Shown piece by piece: positions 1-4,793 of a DNA stretch of 5,958 nt. Every line of letters starts with the position of its first letter. The stretch's first letter is position 1. The stretch lies in assembly GCA_021784615.1 (NCBI GenBank), contig JAJYHU010000090.1, positions 1 through 5,958 of the forward strand. Direction: 5' to 3'. This stretch comes from Acidobacteriota bacterium (GTDB lineage Bacteria; Acidobacteriota; Terriglobia; UBA7540). Under the pieces are notes generated by a model. The model did not search any database, was not told the DNA's origin, and saw only the letters and a list, made by a program, of their open reading frames with translations. The position numbers and the translations under genes were made by a program.

Positions 1-28
1 AAATCCTATTTAGTGTTAACAGGCCCTA

Positions 29-53
29 GATCAATGACCGCTTGAATAGATTC
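29..53 (+). repeat. Left terminal inverted repeat of the IS630-family element
   Basis: Read inward from G29, this 25-bp end matches the reverse complement of 1226-1202 at 18 of 25 positions. Two perfectly shared blocks stand out: GACCGC (36-41) and AGATTC (48-53). Similarity stops just outside the flanking CTAG, which fixes the tip. Overlapping its inner edge is TACAAT (54-59), a 5/6 match to a sigma-70 -10 box, about 40 bp before the transposase start. No convincing -35 lies at the right distance, so a transposase promoter here is only suggested. Confidence 0.82.
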
Positions 54-97
54 TACAATGTATTGTCTTTCGGAGAGCTTTCGGTCTATACTGGGCC

Positions 98-586
98 ATG
101 TCGCGACGCCCTATCGAGGTGAAGGTATCTGCAGAAGATCAGAAGGAACTCCAGAAACTTTTGCGGGCCGGCATCCAGCCGGTCCGCGTAGTATTGCGCG
201 CGCTGGCGTTGGAACAGCTCTCGCTCGGGTTGATGGCGCCGGCCGTGGCCAAGGTGGTGCATTTAACGCCCCAAGCCGTGCGGCGGATTGGCCACCGATA
301 TCGGAGAGGCGGACTCCAAAGCGCGCTCTACGAGAGGCAGGGTCGGGGTGCGGAGCCTCTGCTGGACGCCTCGGAAAAGCAGCGGATCATCGCTATGGTT
401 TGCAGCCAGCCCCCGCCCGGCTGCGCCCGTTGGACGGTCCGGTTGGTGGCCGAGCAGGCGGTCAAGCGAAAACTGGTTCCGAGGGTTGGCCGGGAGACGG
501 TTCGCGTCTTATTGCTCAGCCACGACCTGAAGCCGTGGCGGGAAAAAAATGTGGTGCGTCGCGGAACTGAACCAGGAGTACGTTGA
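98..586 (+). CDS. IS630-family transposase, N-terminal part (ORF A, helix-turn-helix)
   Basis: This 162-residue product is the DNA-binding half of an IS630 transposase, which recognises the terminal repeats. A first helix-turn-helix is visible around residues 46-72 (MAPAVAKVV...TPQAVRRIGHRYRR), and a second helical DNA-binding segment around 92-146 ends in the family-typical HDLKPWREK (142-150). After K150 (codon 545-547) the frame departs from the family: the remaining 12 residues (NVVRRGTEPGVR) are a shifted reading of sequence that in the next frame gives the expected MWCVAEL. The start is ATG 98, giving MSRRPIEV, which resembles family N-termini; no strong Shine-Dalgarno is seen. It overlaps the downstream frame by 38 nt. 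It supplies DNA binding only and needs the second frame for catalysis. Confidence 0.88.
   Translation: MSRRPIEVKVSAEDQKELQKLLRAGIQPVRVVLRALALEQLSLGLMAPAVAKVVHLTPQAVRRIGHRYRRGGLQSALYERQGRGAEPLLDASEKQRIIAMVCSQPPPGCARWTVRLVAEQAVKRKLVPRVGRETVRVLLLSHDLKPWREKNVVRRGTEPGVR
541..549 (+). other. A7 run at the frame junction of the transposase
   Basis: Two G are followed by seven A (543-549) and then TG. Reading on in the ORF A frame gives ...WREK-NVV; the family-typical ...WREK-MWCV needs a net +1 change (equivalently one A fewer). An A7 tract suits transcriptional slippage or ribosomal frameshifting, and both are used by insertion sequences to make fusion transposases. A simple one-base insertion, or a sequencing error in a homopolymer, would look identical. 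The overlap lets ORF B start independently at ATG 549. Confidence 0.6.
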
Positions 587-1229
587 GAAGATGGAAGACG
601 TTCTGGCAACCTACGAAAAACCCTATAATCCGGCGGAGCCGGTCGTCTGTTTGGACGAGAAGCCGGTGGTGTTGCATGCCGACTTGCGGCTTCCAACACC
701 GGCCGCACCCGGCCGGATCGCTAAACGCGACAACGAGTACAAGCGCTGCGGCAGCACAGCGAACGTCTTCTGCGCCGTGGAGCCGAAGGCCGGACGGCAT
801 TTCACTTTGCCCACCCCGGATCGGTCCGCTCCCGAATTTGCCCAGGCCGTGGACACGATTGTAAGCTGTTACCCCTTGGCGCAAACGATTCATGTCGTGA
901 TGGACAATCTCAACATCCATGGCCGCAAGTCACTCACTGATCATTTCGGGAAGGCAAGCGGCGACGCTCTCTGGAAGCGCCTCACGGTCCACTACACGCC
1001 CAAGCATGGGAGTTGGCTGAACCAGGCGGAAATCGAGATCAGTCTGTTCTCCAGGCAGTGCCTGGGCCGTCGGAGAATTCCCAACTTGGCCATCCTCCGA
1101 CGGGAAGCCCATGCCTGGAATCTCAAGGTCAACCGCATCCGGGTGAAAATCGACTGGCAATTCACACGCCGGAAGGCGCGTGTGAAGTTCGGCCATAAAA
1201 GGAATCTTTTAAGGCGGTCGAAGACCTAG
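549..1229 (+). CDS. IS630-family transposase, C-terminal catalytic part (ORF B, DDE domain)
   Basis: This 226-residue frame carries the RNase H-like DDE nuclease/strand-transferase domain of IS630 transposases. Visible motifs are VVCLDEKPV with the first Asp at D36, HVVMDNLNIH with the second Asp at D119, and YTPKHGSWLNQAEIEIS with the catalytic Glu at E161 (E163 is an alternative). The basic C-terminus IDWQFTRRKARVKFGHKR...RRSKT is typical of the family, so the frame is complete. It can begin at its own ATG 549, directly in the A-run, or be read as a fusion with ORF A; joining at K150 gives about 376 residues, the usual full length. The stop codon TAG at 1227-1229 is made of the duplicated TA plus the flanking G of the target, not of the element itself. 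Confidence 0.92.
   Translation: MWCVAELNQEYVEKMEDVLATYEKPYNPAEPVVCLDEKPVVLHADLRLPTPAAPGRIAKRDNEYKRCGSTANVFCAVEPKAGRHFTLPTPDRSAPEFAQAVDTIVSCYPLAQTIHVVMDNLNIHGRKSLTDHFGKASGDALWKRLTVHYTPKHGSWLNQAEIEISLFSRQCLGRRRIPNLAILRREAHAWNLKVNRIRVKIDWQFTRRKARVKFGHKRNLLRRSKT
1202..1226 (-). repeat. Right terminal inverted repeat of the IS630-family element
   Basis: This is the partner of the left end: the reverse complement, read inward from 1226, matches 29-53 at 18 of 25 positions, including GACCGC and AGATTC. It lies entirely inside the 3' end of the catalytic frame and encodes the last residues NLLRRSKT, so the terminal repeat and the transposase C-terminus are under joint constraint. Confidence 0.82.
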
Positions 1230-1367
1230 TGAGCGCGTAGCGCGTCCTCCGGGGTTGGGGTCCGCAGTTCTTCGCAGTAATGCCGGTCAAAAGCCGCGGA
1301 CTGCAAGACCGGCGGCCTGCGCTACAGGGCTTGAAGCACGTGGAGAAGCCGGTTTAAGCTATTGATC
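1230..1367. other. Spacer between the IS and the small gene; no gene seen
   Basis: This is 138 bp of GC-rich sequence. No start with a ribosome binding site and no stable terminator is seen. One frame stays open from the IS edge to the stop TGA at 1363-1365, and across the IS-excised junction it also stays open into the left flank, but its low-complexity product resembles no family I recognise. The segment from about 1296 to 1357 has the look of a dispersed intergenic element (an impression, not tested). A weak purine run, GGAGAAG (1342-1348), precedes the next gene at an unfavourable distance. Confidence 0.5.
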
Positions 1368-1655
1368 ATGACACTCGAAGAATTCCGGGAATCCCTGCGG
1401 GGTGCGGGGCCGCCCGGTAATTTAACCCTGGCCCTTGGTGGCCTGTGGTGGGACGCCAAAGGCAACTGGAACCGCGCTCATGAATCGGCCCAGCAGGATG
1501 AGGGCCCTGAGGGTCCGTGGGTGCATGCCTACTTGCATCGGAAAGAGGGAGACTCTTCCAACGCAGCCTACTGGTACCGCCGGGCCGGCAAGACTCCCGC
1601 CCGTTGTTCGCTGGAACAAGAGTGGAGCACCATCTCCGAGTCGTTGTTGGGATAG
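1368..1655 (+). CDS. Small conserved hypothetical protein (WWDAKG / YWYRRAG type)
   Basis: The product is 95 residues, function unknown. I chose ATG 1368 (MTLEEFRESL); an in-frame TTG at 1362 would add two residues. The only purine-rich stretch upstream, GGAGAAG at 1342-1348, is 19 nt from this ATG, so translation signals are weak. The sequence reads as a compact helical protein: a short N-terminal helix, then LWWDAKGNWNRAHE, then WVHAYLHRKEGD, then NAAYWYRRAGK. This alternation of W/A/H-rich helices with a 'GD..NA.YWY.RAG' turn resembles a tetratricopeptide or Sel1-like helical pair. From memory, similar short proteins recur as stand-alone hypotheticals in Acidobacteriota and other soil bacteria; I cannot name a family. 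No signal peptide or membrane segment is present, so it is probably cytoplasmic. The IS630-type element ends 141 bp upstream and may have displaced its original promoter. Confidence 0.75.
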   Translation: MTLEEFRESLRGAGPPGNLTLALGGLWWDAKGNWNRAHESAQQDEGPEGPWVHAYLHRKEGDSSNAAYWYRRAGKTPARCSLEQEWSTISESLLG

Positions 1656-1881
1656 CCGCTAGAGCAGACTTCGCGCCTTTCAAAGGCCACGAATTTTCCG
1701 GAAGATCCCACCAAAAACCGCACAAACGCCGGTCTGCGCCGTTCACGCACTAAGGGATGGCAAAGGGGACGTAGCCATTTCTACGGGTGCCTGCGAGGCA
1801 AGTACCGCCTGACATAGAAGCGTGAGACCACCGAAGGCTTGCAGAGCGCGAGCAGGGTCAAGGAGATGGTGGCTGAAAATC

Positions 1882-1893
1882 ACCAAATTTGGT
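1882..1893. promoter_or_regulatory. 12-bp perfect palindrome, possible operator
   Basis: ACCAAATTTGGT is a perfect 12-bp palindrome about 40 bp upstream of the sigma-70-like -35 element. It sits where an activator or repressor dimer could bind. No specific regulator is implied, and a single AT-centred palindrome may arise by chance. Confidence 0.3.
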
Positions 1894-1896
1894 TGG

Positions 1897-1934
1897 TTTC
1901 GGCCAAAACGCGCAGAATTCCCTTGAGGCCGAAA
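1897..1934. repeat. 8-bp inverted repeat overlapping the candidate promoter
   Basis: TTTCGGCC (1897-1904) and GGCCGAAA (1927-1934) are exact reverse complements separated by 22 bp. The right arm starts inside the candidate -35 element at 1923-1928. The arms are about three helical turns apart centre to centre (30 bp), which would suit a regulator binding two half-sites, but could equally be chance. Confidence 0.3.
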
Positions 1935-1950
1935 TTGCGTATTCTTTAAT
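1923..1950 (+). promoter_or_regulatory. Candidate sigma-70 promoter for the FecR/DUF6600 gene
   Basis: TTGAGG (1923-1928, 4/6 to the -35 consensus) is followed after 16 bp by TTTAAT (1945-1950, 5/6 to the -10 consensus). Initiation would fall near 1957, leaving an untranslated leader of about 108 nt. It lies in the most AT-rich part of the intergenic region and has an inverted-repeat arm across its -35. Based on sequence match only. Confidence 0.35.
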
Positions 1951-1994
1951 TCCTTGTGTTATCAATGCGTTACAGACGCCGCCCGCGAGGGATT

Positions 1995-2008
1995 GGCAAC
2001 CCATGTGC
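1995..2008 (+). promoter_or_regulatory. Sigma-54-like -24/-12 match (weak)
   Basis: TTGGCAACCCATGTGCC has the diagnostic GG-N10-GC spacing (GG 1995-1996, GC 2007-2008) and keeps TGGCA and TGC, but departs from consensus at TTGC (GTGC here). Initiation would be near 2020, about 45 nt before the start codon. Chance matches of this quality are common, so this competes with, and is less likely than, the upstream sigma-70 candidate. Confidence 0.18.
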
Positions 2009-2053
2009 CCGTATTCAAACCAGGAGACGTTAACTGAGGGAACGGTCGAACCT

Positions 2054-2058
2054 GGAGG
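2054..2058 (+). promoter_or_regulatory. Ribosome binding site fixing the start at 2065
   Basis: GGAGG lies six nucleotides before ATG 2065. This spacing is ideal for the ATG and too tight for the in-frame TTG at 2059, so it decides the start codon of the large gene. Confidence 0.85.
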
Positions 2059-2064
2059 TTGAGC

Positions 2065-4686
2065 ATGAGAGCGAAAAAGATAGGCTGGTTTGCAGTTTTG
2101 ATTACTCTGGCCGCCGCGTTGGCGGGTATTCCCGGGTTTGCGCAAGAGGCACAGACATCCACCGGCGTGGCGCGCGTCAGCTTGATCAGGGGCGACGTCT
2201 CAATGATGCGCGGCGATTCCGGCACATGGGTGGCGGCAACCGTGAATACTCCCCTTGTTCCCGGCGACACGATTGTTACGGGAGCCGGCTCGCGCACTGA
2301 GGTTCAGCTTGATTACTCGAACGTGCTCCGTCTCGACCAAAATGCACAAGCGAAGATCGCCGATCTGAACGCCTCGCGCATCCAGCTCCAGGTGGCGCAC
2401 GGCACGGTTGACCTTGCGGTGGTTCAAGGCAATCAGACGGAATCCGAAGTGGACACTCCGAACGTGGCGGTTCGGCCGCTGCAGCCGGGGACGTACCGAA
2501 TTGACGTGAACTCGGACAGTCTGTCCGTGGTGACCGTCCGCGACGGCCAGGCACAAATCTCAACGCCTCAAGGCTCGACGAATGTGGATGCGGGCAACCA
2601 AATTACGGTCGAGGGCGCTCAAAATCCGCAGTACCAAATCGCCAGCGCGCAGCCGCTCGACGGATGGGACAATTGGAACCAGGAACGCAATGCCGTAATT
2701 GAAAGGGCGTCGAACTACGACCACGTCAACCGCTATTACACCGGCGCACAGGACCTTAATACCTATGGCCGTTGGATCCAGGTGCCCAATTACGACTGGT
2801 GCTGGACGCCCTACGTCGATGCCGGCTGGGTCCCATATAGTTACGGCCGTTGGGTGTGGGAGCCCTTTTACGGATGGACATGGGTTTCTTATAATCCCTG
2901 GGGTTGGGCGCCCTATCACTATGGCCGCTGGTTCTTCTATGACAATATCTGGTGCTGGTGGCCGGGCGCCGTGACGCCCTATTACCAGCCTCTATGGGCG
3001 CCGGCTTACGTTTCCTTTATCGGCTTCGGCTATGGATACCAGCGCTTCTCTTTCGGATTTGGATTTGGGTTCGGTTCGATCGGCTGGTTCCCGCTGGGGC
3101 CTCTGGATCGATTTGATCCCTGGTGGGGCCGGGGCCACTCGTTCCGCGTAGAAAACTTTAATAATTACTATGGCCGGGGATTTGGCCGTGAAGGGCGTGG
3201 CCATGGCCGCGACGGGCGCGGCTTCTACGGCTCCAACGCGGAGGCGCTGATGAACAACGCGCATGTTCGCCGCGCCATCACCATCATGCCGGCAAACCGC
3301 TTTGGCCAGGAGGCCGTGTTCCGGAATCGCCAGCCGGTAAGCGCTGAGATGTTGCGAAATGCAAGCCTCGTCAGAGGAACGCTGCCGGTGGTTCCGACCC
3401 ATGCAAGCCTTACCGCATCCAGTCGCGCGCCGGTGGTCCCTCGAGGAGCGCTGAACCGCACGAGCAACACTCGATTCTTTTCGCGGAGGCCGGTGGCGAT
3501 GCCCCGTCAGAACCACTCCTTCAACTCTCAAACGTCATCCATTCGCCAAATGGTGCAAAGCCGTAACCACCAAGCTCCTGGCGCGCGCCCGGGAAGTTCC
3601 AATGGGCAGGCACGCACATTCCAGGCGCCGGGCGGGAATAGAGGCCAGGGGACGGTTCGCGCGTTCTCTAACGGCCGCGGACAAAACTCCGGCAGAACCG
3701 TAAGGGCATTCGGGGATCGCACCACCCAATCCGGCGCTCAGGGCAACCAGGCAGGCTGGAGGAAGTTCGGCGCGCCCAACGCGCAAGCGGGAACAAACGC
3801 CCGCGGAGGGCAACAGCGGTCTTCCGGAGCCGCCGTGAATCGGCAGAACCCTCGGAATGAATCAACGCAAGCCGGCGGGAACCGCTTTGGGAATCGATCC
3901 TCCGGAAAGCAACCTTCGGCAAGGGTAGAGCGCCAGGGGCCGGCGCCGGTCGTTCGGCAAACACCGCAATCGCGGCAATCTAATCCGCCTCGCGGAGCGA
4001 CCAGAGCAAGGCCGAGCCAATCCGGCTGGAACCGCTTTTCGGGCAACGCTCCGGCATCTTCTCGCCAGGCGCCGGGCAATTCGCAAAGATCCACGCCCCG
4101 TGCGGCGCCCTCAGGACAGAACCAGCAGAACGGAGGCGGCAGCTTCCATCGCTTCACACCCCAATCAGCGCCACAGAACGGAAATCGTTCATCCGGCTTC
4201 TCAAGAAGCGCCTCCCAATTCCGCAGCGAGAACCGGAGTGGTAGCTTCCAGCGCTTCACGCCCCAGTCTTCGCCGCGCGGCGGAAATCCTTCCTCCCGTT
4301 TCTCAAGGACCGGCCCTCAATCCCGCAATGAGGGCCGCGCCGGCTGGAGCCAATTTACGCCGCACGCGCAAGCTCCCGCGCAGAATCGCGGCGGCTTTTA
4401 TAACGGGTCATCGCAACGTGGATATTCTTCGCCCCGCTATGAAAGCCGCCCAAGCTACGGGTCGCACTCCTATTCACGCCCACCGCTGCGGCTGAACAAA
4501 CCTATCGTCACCGAGCGCCGGTCTCAGTCGTATAGCGCGCCGCGGAGCAACTCCGGTTACCGGGGAGGCGGAGGCTACAGGGGTTCATCGCCGCATTACT
4601 CTCGTGGCTCGGGAGGCGGAGGTTCCCGGGTCTCGTCGCCGCATTACTCATCCCACAGCTCAGCCGGCGGCCGCGGAAGGCGCTAG
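2065..4686 (+). CDS. Exported FecR-domain / DUF6600-type protein with long basic low-complexity tail
   Basis: The product is 873 residues, starting at the ATG served by GGAGG. Residues 1-26 form a signal peptide: MRAKK, a hydrophobic core (about 8-22), then GFA|QEA as likely cleavage site. Residues about 35-184 form a FecR-like beta domain, with the core PLVPGDTIVTGAGSRTEVQL (63-82) and a later VVTVRDGQAQIS (155-166). Residues about 230-355 are a Trp/Tyr/Gly-rich DUF6600-type module with YGRW at 234, 260 and 286, then a Phe-Gly stretch (330-337). From about 355 to the end the chain is low-complexity, rich in G, S, R, N, Q and P with few acidic residues, and so probably disordered and strongly basic. 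It contains 34- and 16-residue repeats. FecR domains in other proteins sit in the periplasm; here there is no transmembrane anchor or TonB/sigma partner, so this is not the iron-citrate regulator FecR. Role unknown; an envelope or matrix function is my inference. It is transcribed alone, probably ending at 4713-4750. Confidence 0.88.
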   Translation: MRAKKIGWFAVLITLAAALAGIPGFAQEAQTSTGVARVSLIRGDVSMMRGDSGTWVAATVNTPLVPGDTIVTGAGSRTEVQLDYSNVLRLDQNAQAKIADLNASRIQLQVAHGTVDLAVVQGNQTESEVDTPNVAVRPLQPGTYRIDVNSDSLSVVTVRDGQAQISTPQGSTNVDAGNQITVEGAQNPQYQIASAQPLDGWDNWNQERNAVIERASNYDHVNRYYTGAQDLNTYGRWIQVPNYDWCWTPYVDAGWVPYSYGRWVWEPFYGWTWVSYNPWGWAPYHYGRWFFYDNIWCWWPGAVTPYYQPLWAPAYVSFIGFGYGYQRFSFGFGFGFGSIGWFPLGPLDRFDPWWGRGHSFRVENFNNYYGRGFGREGRGHGRDGRGFYGSNAEALMNNAHVRRAITIMPANRFGQEAVFRNRQPVSAEMLRNASLVRGTLPVVPTHASLTASSRAPVVPRGALNRTSNTRFFSRRPVAMPRQNHSFNSQTSSIRQMVQSRNHQAPGARPGSSNGQARTFQAPGGNRGQGTVRAFSNGRGQNSGRTVRAFGDRTTQSGAQGNQAGWRKFGAPNAQAGTNARGGQQRSSGAAVNRQNPRNESTQAGGNRFGNRSSGKQPSARVERQGPAPVVRQTPQSRQSNPPRGATRARPSQSGWNRFSGNAPASSRQAPGNSQRSTPRAAPSGQNQQNGGGSFHRFTPQSAPQNGNRSSGFSRSASQFRSENRSGSFQRFTPQSSPRGGNPSSRFSRTGPQSRNEGRAGWSQFTPHAQAPAQNRGGFYNGSSQRGYSSPRYESRPSYGSHSYSRPPLRLNKPIVTERRSQSYSAPRSNSGYRGGGGYRGSSPHYSRGSGGGGSRVSSPHYSSHSSAGGRGRR
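2764..2997 (+). repeat. Three 26-residue (78-bp) Trp/Tyr-rich units inside the FecR/DUF6600 protein
   Basis: YGRW recurs at residues 234, 260 and 286, exactly 26 residues apart, giving units at 2764-2841, 2842-2919 and a diverged third at 2920-2997. Units 1 and 2 share YGRW....Y.W.W..Y...GW.PY at equal positions; unit 3 keeps YGRW and the W-rich middle but loses GW.PY. The fixed period suggests a beta-hairpin or propeller-like repeat stacking aromatic residues, as in peptidoglycan- or sugar-binding folds (inference). Confidence 0.75.
4138..4341 (+). repeat. Tandem 34-residue (102-bp) repeat in the basic tail
   Basis: Residues 692-725 and 726-759 align without gaps at 21 of 34 positions; both begin GSF.RFTPQS and contain G N.SS.FSR and end Q.R.E.R. 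A third, decayed start (GWSQFTP) follows at residue 760. Looser relatives (GWRKFG, GWNRFSG) earlier in the tail suggest the whole region grew from a G-[WS]-x-[RK]-F unit. Confidence 0.75.
4564..4659 (+). repeat. Tandem 48-bp (16-residue) repeat at the C-terminus
   Basis: Units 4564-4611 and 4612-4659 encode GGGG.R.SSPHYS.. twice (residues 834-849 and 850-865). DNA identity is high, including an exact 14-bp match (4588-4601 and 4636-4649) and the shared GGAGGCGGAGG start, so this is a recent duplication compared with the 102-bp repeat. The protein ends shortly after in GGRGRR. Confidence 0.8.
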
Positions 4687-4712
4687 GCGCACAGCAATCC
4701 CTCACCCAAGTA

Positions 4713-4750
4713 AAGAAAGGGCCTTGCCCTCCAGAACAAGGCCCTTTCTT
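4713..4750. terminator. Bidirectional intrinsic terminator between convergent genes
   Basis: Left arm 4713-4726 (AAGAAAGGGCCTTG) and right arm 4737-4750 are perfect 14-bp complements around a 10-nt loop. The plus-strand transcript ends the stem in CCCUUUCUU, the minus-strand one in CCCUUUCUUUACUU, so both have a U-rich 3' side. It lies 26 nt after the stop of the FecR/DUF6600 gene and 43 nt beyond the stop of the FG-GAP gene, and so probably serves both. Confidence 0.9.
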
Positions 4751-4793
4751 CCAAGCAGGAGCAAGGCGCTTCATCACTTCTCACGCGCCCGAG

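Larger units (their letters stand above)
27..1228 (+). mobile_element. Complete IS630-family insertion sequence with TA target duplication
   Basis: The element proper spans 29-1226 (1198 bp), flanked on both sides by TA (27-28 and 1227-1228). Each TA sits in a CTAG tetramer (26-29 and 1226-1229). Established knowledge: IS630/Tc1-mariner elements insert at TA, and IS630 itself prefers CTAG. The ends form imperfect inverted repeats, and nearly the whole interior is transposase sequence, in two overlapping frames that together make the roughly 376 residues usual for the family. Ends, target duplication, catalytic residues and C-terminus all appear intact, so this looks like a recent or potentially active copy unless the frame change at 543-549 is a disabling mutation. 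No passenger gene is present. The empty site would read ...GGCC-CTAG-TGAG... Confidence 0.9.
1656..2064. other. 409-bp gene-free leader upstream of the FecR/DUF6600 gene
   Basis: No convincing gene lies on either strand. The first half (1656-1860) holds only a short hairpin, GCCTTTCAAAGGC (1675-1687), with no proper U-run. The second half is more AT-rich and carries the signals listed separately: a palindrome at 1882-1893, an 8-bp inverted repeat at 1897-1934, a sigma-70-like promoter at 1923-1950, a sigma-54-like match at 1995-2008 and a strong ribosome binding site at 2054-2058. A 27-codon frame from ATG 1866 has its AGGAG touching the start codon and is not credited. Confidence 0.6.

Noticed and set aside
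58..570. A 170-codon plus-strand open frame overlapping transposase ORF A
   Set aside because: It is a GC-rich shadow frame; its product is Arg/Gly/Ala-rich without motifs, while the overlapping frame at 98 has clear IS630 transposase sequence.
516..920. Minus-strand open frame inside the transposase
   Set aside because: Antisense shadow of the DDE domain with no recognisable motif or ribosome binding site.
1675..1687. GCCTTTCAAAGGC hairpin after the small gene, as a terminator
   Set aside because: The stem is only about 5 bp with a tiny loop and there is no adjoining U-run.
1366..1746. Minus-strand 126-codon frame over the small hypothetical gene
   Set aside because: Product is compositionally odd (R/P/S/W) and motif-free; the plus-strand frame has recognisable conserved-type segments.
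1866..1949. 27-codon frame starting at ATG 1866
   Set aside because: AGGAG directly abuts the start codon with no spacer, the product has no motif and it overlaps likely promoter elements.
2065..2620. FecR as part of an iron-citrate sigma-factor system
   Set aside because: There is no adjacent ECF sigma factor or TonB-dependent receptor, and the protein has a cleavable signal peptide rather than the transmembrane helix and cytoplasmic N-terminus of FecR anti-sigma regulators.
2992..3531. 179-codon minus-strand frame
   Set aside because: Antisense shadow of the FecR/DUF6600 gene without motifs.
3738..4259. 173-codon minus-strand frame in the tail of the large gene
   Set aside because: A by-product of low-complexity GC-rich repeats on the opposite strand; no start signals or domain.
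4138..4659. Tandem repeats as a CRISPR array
   Set aside because: Repeats are contiguous, in frame and encode protein repeats; there are no unique spacers of constant length between conserved direct repeats.
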